A stretch of 64,000 nucleotides of DNA, from contig CM052358.1 of assembly GCA_028551475.1 (NCBI GenBank), forward strand, positions 19,556,853-19,620,852. The letters are read 5' to 3'. Shown here piece by piece: positions 27,262-38,029 of the stretch (position 1 is the first letter of the stretch; every line of letters begins with the position of its first letter). A program made the position numbers and the translations under genes. The stretch comes from Casuarina equisetifolia. Lineage: Eukaryota > Streptophyta > Magnoliopsida > Fagales > Casuarinaceae. Under the pieces are notes generated by a model. It was not told the DNA's origin. It was given only the letters and a program-made list of their open reading frames with translations, and did not search any database.

Positions 27262-27760
27262 CTTCCCCTTAAATCAAATATTTCAATAAGTTTATTTCTT
27301 CAAGCTTGCAAAGAATGTGTCGATACTATATATTGCATAGTGTTTTACTCAACAAATTTGTAAGCAATTTTCTAGTTAAAATATGAGGTGTGACAATAAC
27401 TTCTTGTTATGACTTCTTTTTTACATAGTGATAGTTGATCTAGATATGTTGCATTTGCTCATCAAAAATTAGACTCATTGTTATCTTCTTTATTGTCTTA
27501 TTATTACAAAATAATAAATCATGTTGCATAATATGGATCCAATATCTCTAAGCAATCTTGTAATTTATATTATCTTGCATTTCATGATATTCTACTTCTA
27601 TGATAGTGAGATGGTAAGTTGTTTCTTAGTCTTCTAAGATAATAAAATTCTAAGTATGATGCAAAAATCAATAATAGACCTTTTCATTATGGAGCATATA
27701 CTTAATCGAAATCATAATAGGCCCTTAGGTAGAACTTGAATGAATCTAAGCAATCACTAA
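27262..27760 (-). mobile_element. Degenerate Copia RNase H/3' end
   Basis: Translating the minus strand across several stops and frameshifts gives a Copia RNase H tail: a KKQLTISLS-like stretch that matches the KKQSTVSLSS motif, then LQDCLEIL-like and CDNQAA-region remnants. It ends with a polypurine tract (AAGGGGAAG, about 27,262-27,270) next to TGTTAATAG, which would be the start of the 3' LTR at 27,261. No frame is open, and the 5' part of the element was not found with confidence. Confidence 0.5.
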
Positions 27761-29091
27761 CTTGTTGCACCCTTAGCACATTGCTAAGGAAGAATCCTAT
27801 GATCAAGCTTATAAGTAATGAATACTCCATTTTCCTTGCAAAGTATGCCCAAACAACTTAACTTAATTTTTTTTCTTTAAATAAACATCATACTTTCTTT
27901 TTATAAAGACAAGAACAATCAATCTAATTTATACAATAAAATTGATTGTAATCCTTCATTTGAAATACAAATTCTTGTTACCAAATCTATCTTCATTTTT
28001 TTTTCCCAAAAGGTATTATGAAGAGAGGGGTTACTCAAACATATAAAATATACAATAAGCTCCCTCTTGATTAGAGTGAGACTTCTTCAATCCACCACTC
28101 CCTTGTAGTTCAAACTTGATCTTCTATTGATAAAGTGATTACTTCATTTTTAGGATTAAGTTGGATGATACAAACAAACTTGACTCTAATATCATGATAG
28201 AGATTGAAGTCTACTTCTTCTCCAAAACTTTTTGTTAGGAGGTAATTATTCAAGCTTATGAAGTACGAATAAGCTTTTTCTTAATTAGCATAGTCCAACA
28301 TCTTCTACCATCAATATTTACATTTATGCAGGTTTTAACACTTCTAGCATATGGTTTCGTGCACCATATCATATTCTTTTAACAGCTGATTCCCACCGAG
28401 AGTAGTTGGGTTCTTGTTTGTGCACAAAACTGGTTAAAAGATCAAATCCCAAAATACTTTCGGGATTCAACGGATGGTGCTGAAAGCTATGAAGTTGAAC
28501 CAAGTATCTTGTCCTTATATCCATTTTATGCGGCCATTTAATTTAATTCTCGTAAAAAAATGATCATTTTATTTATTTTTGTTCTCGATAAAATTTTCTA
28601 TTTGAAAGATATTGTTATTTTTTAACCGTTATTTCTAACAAATATCAATAAATGCTTTGAATTTAAAATGGCATAAAGTCACTCTTAAAATTTTCTGATT
28701 GAGAATTAGGATCATAACATTCCAAATGGTAAAAGGCACAAGGAGTTATGTACTAATTTCCAAAATTCAGTGATATTTTCTTGTCGTCAATTCGTCGTAA
28801 AAAAAAACAAAAAGAATGGACACGGCAATTGGTTTTTGTGCCGTGAATTACTCTGCTTACACAAATGTACTTTGTTCAGACGGCAGTTCTCGAATCCGGA
28901 GATATCGCCGTTACAACCCTTTGGACCCGGCAGAACTATAAGAGGCAGCCAACTGTCTGTCTCTCTTTCGTTTGTCAATGGCACTTCAAAAACTTCCAGT
29001 GCTGCTCGTGTGATTCCAAGCCTTCTGGAAAAGTACAGTTTGATCCGGTTCCTATCCCATGATTTGAATAGCACCTACTGCCGGAGTGAAC
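27761..29091. other. Repeat-derived DNA and PPR gene 5' region
   Basis: Up to about 28.4 kb the sequence is AT-rich and contains two similar stretches (about 28.01-28.07 and 28.24-28.28 kb, both with a centre like cataagctcc/gaataagctt), probably LTR debris. From about 28.77 kb on it is the 5' flank and UTR of the PPR gene; open frames there overlap the PPR start out of frame and are not genes. Confidence 0.4.
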
Positions 29092-31728
29092 ATGACTTTG
29101 AGTCCCTCTTTAAGGATGCTCACGAAGTCACAGACAAAGCGTACTCTAAACACTCTCAGACTCTACCACTTCACTTCCCACGTCTATACCTCATCTCAAT
29201 CACATGCCGTTGCCTTTGATCCCAATACTCCGCCCTTCTTGTATGGCTCCGAAGATGACCACCATCATCTGTTCGACAAAAGTACCCAGAAAGACCTTTC
29301 AAGTTACAATCACTTGCTTTTTGAGTACTCTAGCACTGACCGTAACCAGGAGGCTCTCCATTTGTTTGTAGGACTTAATCATTCAGGTTTACTGGTTAAT
29401 GGGTCGACACTGTCGTGTGTGTTGAAGGTATGTGGGTGCTTGTTTGAACAAAACATGGGCAGACAGGTGCATTGCCAATGTATGAAATCTGGGCTTGTGG
29501 AGGATGTTAGCGTTGGGACTGCTCTTGTAGATATGTACATGAAAACGGAGAATCTAGGAGATGGGAGGAGAGTTTTTGATGAGATGTGCGAGAGAAATGT
29601 GGTATCGTGGACGTCGTTGCTCGCTGGTTATGCAAGGAATGGGCTGAGCGTTCGGGCCATTGAATTGTTCTTTCAGATGCAGATTGAAGGTATTAAGCCT
29701 AACCCATTTACTTTTTCGACTGTTTTTGGAGCTTTGGCTGATGGTGGTATGGTTGAGAAGGGAATTCGAGTTCATGCAATGGTTATAAAGAATGGTTTTG
29801 AGTCTACCCGGGTCGTGTGCAATTCTTTGATTAGTATGTATTCAAAGTACGGGATGATAAGAGATGCAAGAGCTGTGTTTGATATTATGGAAAACAGGGA
29901 TGAGGTTTCTTGGAATGGTATGGTGGCAGGTTATCTGACAAATGGGTGCAATTTGGAAGCTCTCGAAATGTTTTATCGAATGAGGCTTGTGGGTGTAAAG
30001 CTTACCCAGATGATATTTGCTACTGTAGTCAAGCTCTGTGCTAACCTTAAAGAATTGTGTTTTATAAGACAGCTTCATTGTCTGGTTCTGAAAAATGGGT
30101 ACGACTTTGATCACAATATTAGAACCGCACTTATGGTAGCTTACAGTAAGTGTAATGCTATGAATGATGCGCTTCAACTGTTCTCTATGATCCGCGGAGT
30201 CCAGAATGTTGTGTCCTGGACGGCGATGATCAGTGGGTGCTTACAGAATGGTGAAAGAATGCAAGCGGTGAATTTATTCTGCCAAATGAACAGGGCAGGC
30301 GTTAGACCAAACCATTTCACTTATTCTGCCATCCTTACAGCTCAACCTGCTATTTCTATCTTCCAAATACACGCACAAGTAATAAAGACTGATTTCGAGA
30401 AATCACCTTCAGTGGGAACTGCACTTTTAGATGCTTATGTTAAGATAGGCTATGTTGATGAAGCTGCAAAAGTATTTGAATTAATTGATGAGAAGGACAT
30501 CGTGGCATGGTCTGCAATGTTAGCTGGATATGCTCAAAGAGGAGACACTGAGGGAGCTGTCAAAATTTTTCTCCAGTTAGCAAAAGAGGGGGTCAAGCCG
30601 AATGAGTATACCTTTTGTAGTGTCATTAATGCCTGTGCTACACCTACAGCATCGGTTGAGCAAGGAAAACAATTTCATGCATGCTCAATCAAATGGGAAT
30701 TAGATAATGCTTTATGCGTAAGTAGTGCTCTTGTTACCATGTATGCCAAGAGAGGAAATATTGAGAGTGCAAATGAAGTTTTCAAGAGGCAAGGTGAAAG
30801 AGACTTAGTTTCGTGGAACTCAATGATCTCTGGATATGCGCAACATGGTCATGGGAAGAAGGCCTTAGAGGTATTTGAGGAAATGAGAAGAAGAAGCTTG
30901 GAAATGGATAATATAACATTAATTGGGGTGATTTCTGCATGTACTCATGCTGGCTTGGTGGTTGAAGGTCAAAGATACTTCAACATGATGGTCAAAGATC
31001 TCCACATTGATCCAACAATGGAGCATTATTCTTGTATGGTTGATCTATATAGCCGTGCAGGACAGCTTGAAAAAGCCATGGATATCATAAGTGAGATGCC
31101 ATTCCCTGCAGGTTCAACTGTGTGGCGAACACTCTTGGCTGCTTGCCGTGTTCACCGCAATTTAGAGCTGGGGAAACTTGCAGCAGAAAAGCTCATTTCA
31201 CTTCAGCCACAAGACTCAGCTGCATATGTACTACTGTCCAATATTTATGCCGTGACAGGAAATTGGCAAGAAAGAGCTAAGGTGAGGAAGCTGATGGATG
31301 AAAGAAATGTGAAAAAGGAAGCTGGGTACAGCTGGATTGAGGTTAAGAATAAGACCTACTCATTTTTGGCTGGTGATCTTTCACATCCGTTGTCACACCG
31401 TATTTACTCCAAACTTGAAGAGTTGAGTGTCAAATTGAAAGTTGCAGGTTATCAGCCCGACACAAATTACGTGCTTCATGACGTTGAAGAGGAACACAAG
31501 GAAACCGTTCTTTCTCGGCACAGTGAGAGGCTGGCCATTGCTTTTGGGTTGGTAGCTACACCTCCAGGAACTCCTATCCAAATTGTGAAGAACCTTAGGG
31601 TCTGTGGAGACTGTCACACTGTAATTAAGTTAATATCAATGCTTGAAGGCAGAGATATTGTTGTGAGGGACTCAAACCGATTCCATCACTTTAGAGGAGG
31701 TCTATGCACATGTGGAGACTATTGGTGA
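29092..31728 (+). CDS. PLS-class PPR-DYW protein, At2g27610-like, intronless, 878 aa
   Basis: PPR-DYW proteins bind organellar RNA and edit specific C to U; the DYW domain is the deaminase. The ORF is uninterrupted. The start chosen is the ATG at 29,092 (MTLSPSLRMLTK); a GTG two codons upstream is not used. The N-terminus is rich in Ser, Thr, Arg and Lys with few acids, suggesting an organelle transit peptide. Repeats of the form VFDEM..RNVVSWTSLLAGYARNG run through the body in P-L-S order, followed by E motifs (GYSWIEVKNKTYSFLAGD). The DYW domain has the zinc-binding HSE at 810-812 and CGDC at 838-841 and ends CTCGDYW. Text-level similarity to Arabidopsis At2g27610 is strong across the length, so this is the likely ortholog. 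The editing site is unknown. The last codons are duplicated 12.5 kb downstream. Confidence 0.95.
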   Translation: MTLSPSLRMLTKSQTKRTLNTLRLYHFTSHVYTSSQSHAVAFDPNTPPFLYGSEDDHHHLFDKSTQKDLSSYNHLLFEYSSTDRNQEALHLFVGLNHSGLLVNGSTLSCVLKVCGCLFEQNMGRQVHCQCMKSGLVEDVSVGTALVDMYMKTENLGDGRRVFDEMCERNVVSWTSLLAGYARNGLSVRAIELFFQMQIEGIKPNPFTFSTVFGALADGGMVEKGIRVHAMVIKNGFESTRVVCNSLISMYSKYGMIRDARAVFDIMENRDEVSWNGMVAGYLTNGCNLEALEMFYRMRLVGVKLTQMIFATVVKLCANLKELCFIRQLHCLVLKNGYDFDHNIRTALMVAYSKCNAMNDALQLFSMIRGVQNVVSWTAMISGCLQNGERMQAVNLFCQMNRAGVRPNHFTYSAILTAQPAISIFQIHAQVIKTDFEKSPSVGTALLDAYVKIGYVDEAAKVFELIDEKDIVAWSAMLAGYAQRGDTEGAVKIFLQLAKEGVKPNEYTFCSVINACATPTASVEQGKQFHACSIKWELDNALCVSSALVTMYAKRGNIESANEVFKRQGERDLVSWNSMISGYAQHGHGKKALEVFEEMRRRSLEMDNITLIGVISACTHAGLVVEGQRYFNMMVKDLHIDPTMEHYSCMVDLYSRAGQLEKAMDIISEMPFPAGSTVWRTLLAACRVHRNLELGKLAAEKLISLQPQDSAAYVLLSNIYAVTGNWQERAKVRKLMDERNVKKEAGYSWIEVKNKTYSFLAGDLSHPLSHRIYSKLEELSVKLKVAGYQPDTNYVLHDVEEEHKETVLSRHSERLAIAFGLVATPPGTPIQIVKNLRVCGDCHTVIKLISMLEGRDIVVRDSNRFHHFRGGLCTCGDYW

Positions 31729-32868
31729 CACTAATTTTGTGGAAATGGGTTTTACATGAAGTTCCCCAAATCAGCTCATGCAACAGATAACTACCAGGCA
31801 AAGGAGGCACATAATTTCTATAGGCTCCCCAGGGTATGCTGGAAATTTTAAGGTTGGCTTACCAGGTACGTAATTGACATATTGCTTGTTGTAGATTTCT
31901 GCAGTGATTATGAACTCATGGGTTTCTGCAGTAAAGAAAGAAGAAAGAAATACCAAGTTTTAAAGTTCACGAAGGATGGCTATATCAGTGGATATAGCAG
32001 AAGGTTGAGTTATTTTTCCAGGCTGATATCTTCACTCGTTTTAATTGTTTGCTTCCATGAAGTCCACAAGTTCTTTCCCCATTTTGCTGTAAATCCATCC
32101 GTTCCACAAGCATGTAACAGTTACATTCAGGTACGTGGGAGTTGTTTCTTTTACGTTATCCTCTTGGTTTCTCACTTGTTTAATGCTATTAAATCAATGA
32201 GCTAATTGTCAATCGAATATATTTCTTTCTTCAGAAATACGGGGTTGCTAGTGACGAGGCATTAGATAGTCTCATCATATGCAGAATTTTGAATTTTGGG
32301 GTTAAGGACTAGTAGAAATTGTTTTAGTTATTAAGACCATGGATATGTATTCCAGTGAAAGAAATGCATCCATAAGTGCTGAGGTCACGTTGCCCACTGT
32401 GGAATTTGTTAGTTTCCTTAATGTGCATCTTGATATTGAAACTGTAACGAACTGCAGAGTATTCTTGAATCCGGATCCAAAGAGTGAGAATTTAATTTAT
32501 ATCCTTCACCAAAAAACTTGTTCAAGAGAATCTTATACTCTTGTGCCAATTGCATTTACAATTTGCCTCCTATTTTTCTCTCTGAATGGGATTGTTCTTG
32601 CAAGATGTTTTCACATGGAAGCATACCTAGAAGAACTGATATTTTATTTTGTAATGTTACACATCATTTAACATCTGAGAATTGCTGAAATCGTACTTGC
32701 AACCAAAAGAGTAAAATATAAATCATGGGATCATATTTATGGATAACATATGTTGCAGTTGTTTCTATCTCTTAAATATATGTTTTGGAGCAAGGAAAAG
32801 GCAGTTGTTAAGACAGAATCATACTTTTAAATCCAAAACCTGACAACATATGTAATTAATAACTATTC

Positions 32869-35800
32869 CTAGACAGAAACCACATTGAGACCGATAGGAC
32901 TCCTGACCCTATGGAAACCATTGCCCCATGTCAAGGCCCCAAAGACGAAGCTTCTGTTGCTGTTCTTGGAGGGAATGAAATCAACCCGGAAAGTCAACTT
33001 CTCCCCCGTCTTTGTAAACCTGAGGCTATCAGGTGTAACTTTAACTTCAATGTCCGTTGGCTGGTCAATTGACGCAACATATGTTGTTGGTTCTTTACCA
33101 TAATAAGTGACTGTGCGATAGACAGATAAACTTCCATTCATGTTGGAAACACCAATTGAAGGGTAATTAAAATTGTATGAAGGTATAGAGGGGTTCTTGC
33201 ATTTTGCTAGCTCCCCCGTAAGATTTTTCAACTGTGCAGGGTTTGCACCAGTACTACAGAGAAAGTTGATGGCATCATGGGAATTAAAATCATACACAAG
33301 TCCTGGATTGAGTGCTGCAGTTGGGTTAATGTGTCCAGATCCATAGTCAAAAGGTGTAGTTGGACTGCCATTTGGATCCCTTCCTATGGTGTGTCTAGTA
33401 TTATCTAGGGTCATTGCTGTAGAGCCATAGATTTACACAATCAGAATCATAAGTGAAGTTCTAAGTATCTGACATTATTGTCTAAAGACAACGTACCTGT
33501 TGTCATTATTGCAGACTTAATGGCTGCAGGGCTCCAGGAAGGATGGTAAGATTTTGAAACAGCTGCAACTGCGGAAGCATGTGGGCATGACATAGAGGTT
33601 GCAGATGCTATGTTATAGTCGACTGATCGTTCCGCTGGGCCTTTAGGCCCCACTGGTGACCATGCTGCCAAAATATTCACTCCAGGTCCTGTGATATCTG
33701 GCTGCGACAAGAATATGCATTTTGTGTAAAACTTTATGAGGTTAACTTTTCTCTCTGCGTTGCTTATCTTGAAAATGTTACAAGATTTTCCATTTTGTGT
33801 AAAACTTTTGTTATCTGAAGTACTTGAATGATTGTATAGTAGCATAAATTAAGGAAACTAAGTAAGCATACCTTAATAATGTCTGGGCTAATAATATTTG
33901 GTCCCATGGAAGAAAACGCTGCCACTTCTGGTGCAGGCTTGATGTTAAGGATTGTAGTAGTTGGAAAGATTCTACCAATTGGATTCCTATAAAAGCAGAA
34001 ATCAACGGAAACTGTTTTAGTTTTCTTTTACCTGCAGATCCATGAATAACTGATTTTTTATTTCATTCATGTTGGGGGATTTTTTTTTGTTTTTTACCCT
34101 TTCTTTCTTTCTTTCTTTCCATGCATAAGTGCTTACAAGCTTGAAAAACTCACGTTTCTTTGGCCAGATATGCTTGGAGTTCTTCTGCTTCTTCTTGACC
34201 GATTAAAGTGCCTGGGATGACGAACTGGGATCCAACTTCTTTAAGTAATGGATCAATAAGTATGATTCCAACAGCACCAGCTTGTCTTAAAACTATGCTT
34301 TTTTCTGTTCGATCATCATGAAAGGTTTCAGCTGTGCACACCACGATTTTACCCTTTACTGAGGTTGGGTCCAACGTATTGTTCTTGCAAAAGCTGAAGA
34401 AGAGAAAAAGAACAAATAATTTAAAAGGAATTGATCAATTATGGCAGTTTTTAGAGGTCTTTGGTCAGGTTGAGCATCATCAACTCAGACATTGTATCCC
34501 CAAGTCAGTTAAATAATAGATACTAGTGGTACAGTTTTCTGGATAATGCTCTCTAGGATTTTCTGAAAGCTACTTGGGAAATTGAGAAAATGCTAGAAGT
34601 ATTAATATATGTGATTACAAGGATGAATCTTTTACAAATAATTGATCTAGTATGAACATTAATAGCAACTTTGCAGGCGAAGCTCACTAAAAACAATTAC
34701 ATTACTTTAAACTCACTAAAAACAATTAGGGGTAGAAGGAAGAAAAAGAAAATTCTGGTTCGACTCCAGTAATGGTTGTCTTTTCCTTGAATAAAAATAA
34801 TTCAACTTTAATGTAGCGACAATAGATACCTTGCATTATCTGCTGTCACTCCAGGGGCTGCTGCAGATCTCCCAGCTATCAAACCATGATAGCTTTCCAT
34901 CTTGATTGGGTTTGGAGAGGAACCCTGAAAGTATAAAATTTCCACTTCAAGTTAAAATCCGATCTATGAAACATTTTTATTTATAAATGTGTGTATGGAA
35001 TATGAAAAAAATTACCTTTAGAACTTTTGAATTTCCTAGATAAACGTTTGAATGGAGTTCCCTGTCTATTGTGCTTGCAGCAACAGTAAGAATCCAAGGA
35101 GCAACATTGATTGCAGTACCTGGGAAAGCTGAGTTTCCAGCTGCAGCAGAAACTAGAATTCCCCTTCGGAATGCATGGAAAGCTCCAATTGATACTGCAT
35201 CTTCAAAGTAACTGGGCTGAGGAGGATCAGGACCAAGAGAAAGGGAAAGGATGTCAACACCATCACTGATTGAGTCGTCCATGGCGGAGAGAATGTCAGC
35301 ATCGTTGCAAAAGTCAAACCAACAGGCCTTGTAGATGGCAAGTCTGGCACTGGGTGCACCGCCTCTTGCGGTGCCTCTGGCCATCCCAAATAAGCTGACA
35401 TTCGCTACCACAGATCCGGCTATCGTTGAGGCAGTGTGGGTTCCATGCCCATCGCTATCCCTAGCTGAGCGGAAGAGAGGAGAGCCAAAAGATTCAAGAG
35501 GTCCATTCTCTGCTTCAAACCCTTTCGAATAGAACCTGGCACCTATAATCTTCCTGAAAATTCCAACCCCAATGGCATTTCGAGCCTCTAGTTATTTCAT
35601 TCATAATATGGCTGTGTGGATGCATATTCAATGAAGAATGGTTTCTTTAGTTTTTAAATTTTTGCTACCTGTTGCAGTTGGCCACTGTAAAACGTTCACC
35701 AGTAACACATTCTCCCTTAAATTTCCTGGGCACAGGACCCAGTCCTTGATCATTGAAGCTCTTTGATTCAGGCCAAACTCCTGCGAAATATGATTCAAAC

Positions 35801-36331
35801 GTGATATGAGTGATGTAACAGTAAGAGAAGATAAGAAATTAAGGTATGGGAAGATACCGGTGTCGATGACACCTACAATGATGTTCGAATCTGAGTCCAT
35901 TTGAATCTGATTGTATGGGTGAATGGCATCTAGTCCTATAAAATTCCAGGAACGTGTTGTGTGGAGCATATATTCGTCCTGCTCTCGAACGCTGAAACAA
36001 CTGAACCATGATCTGCGTCAGGAGTAAATATAGAGTTTGTTACTGATGACCATCGAGATGAACCAAGGATTATGTTGTTTTTACAAATGAAACAAGAAAT
36101 TAAACCATACGAAATTTGATAACAAACTTTTAGATTGGTTATTTGATTTTCCATTTTATACCCACTTCACTGACTTTTTCCTTGCAGATAATTCAATTGG
36201 TCATCCAATTTCCAGGAGATGATTCTCAGGTACCTTTGAGTTGCTCTGCTTGCTGTGGTGTAAGCATTGCTGAGAAGCCTCTGAAGTTTTTAGTGTAGTG
36301 GTGAACGGCCGCTCGCTGTGCTCCATCAAAA
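32869..36331 (-). pseudogene. Subtilisin-like protease copy 1, 5'-deleted and frameshifted
   Basis: Exon equivalents of the intact copy: 32869-33416, 33497-33701, 33872-33986, 34154-34393, 34830-34924, 35016-35553, 35669-35780, 35858-36012 and 36234-36331. Exons 5-11 have the same lengths as in the intact gene. Three lesions disable it. Exons 1-2 (signal peptide and start of the propeptide) are absent through a deletion joined at about 36,393. Exon 3 has lost its acceptor, where TAG became CGG. Exon 4 is 155 nt instead of 153 because of two extra bases near 35,970 (AATATATGC against AATGTGC), so it shifts frame after the ESRTN codons. The catalytic-Ser motif also reads ATSMSCPH rather than GTSMSCPH. 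The downstream exons remain open, so inactivation looks recent. Confidence 0.9.
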
Positions 36332-36957
36332 CCGAGAAATCGCTTACTTTTAGCAACCTAAAGATCCTTATTTAATCAATATTCAAACCACTGGTGTTCC
36401 TTTTAAAAGCATTGCTCCCATTTTATAATCCCAAGCTTTTTGATACGAGACAAAGCCTTAATGCCGGCTTCATGTGTTGGTTTAAGTTTTTACATAAGCA
36501 GACACACTAACTAACAGGATACTGATACTGCATGAATTCGAGAGTTTTCTCTTAACAGCTTTCATGTAGGTTTTCTTTGGCCGGCTCAAATTGTTTTGAG
36601 AAATGCGAATCTCAAACTAGAGCTTGAAATTGTCGTGTACTGAGGCGGTTCATTAATGGGGCGTTATGTCTTTACCGCTAGGCATTTTCTTCAGTAATTG
36701 CAAGTACGCTACTGGATGATGCCGGAACGGAATAAACTGCTTTCTGCAGCATTATGTCTCCACATTGTAGCTTCTGCAGAATCCATAAATTAGAATACAA
36801 AACAATCTTTACATAAATATAGAGGTCCATTGATAACAGACAAGGTATTCTTTGTATTAGAAACCGGCTAAATCGTGTTTAATAATGTCTGAAGAGTTAC
36901 ACGTACAACCCGTCTCCCCAAAAACGCTGAAAACGAAAGAAGGAACACGGGTTTCGG

Positions 36958-36989
<32 letters not shown>

Positions 36990-37014
36990 AGAAAAAAAAA
37001 AAAAAAAGGTTGCC

Positions 37015-37472
37015 TGTTACAGTATAAACGCAGAACTCAACCAAGTCAGCGATGAGGTGGAGAGTAAGATGATTTTACTTCTACGTTGGATAATAAAGCT
37101 GTTAAGACAGCAGTTACTCAGTTGTATGAATTGGTTAACAAAGCTGTTACACCAGTAGTTAATCAGTTGTTAAGAAACTGTCAACAGTTGAGTTGGTTAG
37201 CCTATTCTGTTAGTTGGTTAGCCATTATATTCCATTAGTATAAATAGAGGGAACTGTCGACTAGAGGAGGAAAGCTTGAAGTAGAATTCTGATAATGTGT
37301 GATGAGGTCTTGGGTTCCCTCTAGAGTAATCCTCATTCGGTATTTTCATTTGTAAACATTGGGCGAAAGGCTAAGATTCCTAAGGCCCCTTCAATAAAGG
37401 TTCCAGCAAGTTCTTCTCGTCCATTCACTTGTTCCTGCGCTAAGTCCAATAACAGTCAACTTGGCTGTTACA
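37015..37472 (+). mobile_element. Solo LTR, 458 bp, with 5-bp TSD TTGCC
   Basis: Begins TGTTACAG and ends CTGTTACA, with identical TTGCC on each side (37,010-37,014 and 37,473-37,477). It has a TATA box (tataaata, 37,239-37,246) and a polyadenylation-type AATAAA (37,393-37,398) in plus orientation. It is absent from the matching site of duplication unit 2, where only a short A-rich stretch stands. No internal retrotransposon sequence adjoins it, which is the form left by LTR-LTR recombination. Confidence 0.88.
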
Positions 37473-37800
37473 TTGCCGTTCCGATTCTTATTGTGATTGG
37501 AATAAGAAGAGTGTATTACTGCACAGCGAGCATTGCACTCTTAACTAAACACGATGATTAAGAAGAGAAAATAAACAATGGAGAAGCTCCTAAAAATATC
37601 ATTTTGGACTTTTAATCTAAATTTAGTTTCTACACGGACAATTTGCATATTTTTTATTTTGAAAATTTAACATAATACAAGATATCTTTGGACTTTGAAT
37701 TTGCCGATTCTTTTTCTACTTCTCTCTTTTTTGGAATACAAGATATCTTTTCTATATTCTAGAATTAGATCATGTTGGTGCTGACCATACCAAAAGAATT

Positions 37801-38010
37801 ATGTGTAGAAAAAGGGAGAAGGCACTATTAGAATCGGTATTCAAAGCTAAGGCCACTCTAGAGTCTAAAACATATTGTAAGAACACTCGTAATACATATC
37901 GTTTTGCTGAAACTAAAGGCAAATACCCACTGTGCAGAATCTTTGAGAGAACTAACCATCTAGAAAAGTTGTTAGGACAAGAGCACTTCCAAAGCCAAAG
38001 AACACCGTAG
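37801..38010 (+). mobile_element. Degenerate Copia gag zinc-knuckle fragment
   Basis: The frame contains KGKYPLCRIFERTNHLEKLL, which fits the Copia gag pattern KxPPCxxCxxxNHxExxC with the second and last Cys replaced by Phe and Leu. The plus orientation is the same as that of the Copia pol at 42.3-43.8 kb, so both may belong to one element. It starts directly after duplication unit 1 ends. Confidence 0.55.
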
Positions 38011-38029
38011 ATTCAATTGAAATTTGGAT

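Larger units (their letters stand above)
31681..37797. repeat. Segmental duplication unit 1 (PPR tail + SBT copy 1)
   Basis: Aligns in the same orientation with about 44,242-50,525. Homology begins in the last 15 or so codons of the PPR gene, covers its 3' flank (31,729-32,868, no gene recognised), all remaining SBT exons and SBT upstream DNA, and ends near a ggtgctgaccata/ggtgctaacctgat match. Relative to unit 2 it lacks about 700 bp near 36,393 and carries an inserted solo LTR at 37,015-37,472. Confidence 0.92.

Noticed and set aside
28770..29219. 149-codon plus-strand frame overlapping the PPR start
   Set aside because: It overlaps the PPR N-terminus in another frame, shows no domain, and lies mostly in the PPR 5' flank.
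34740..34775. T-loop-like ggttcgactccag that could mark a tRNA gene
   Set aside because: No acceptor, D-arm or anticodon arm can be folded upstream; the site lies in an intron of SBT copy 1 and is altered in copy 2.
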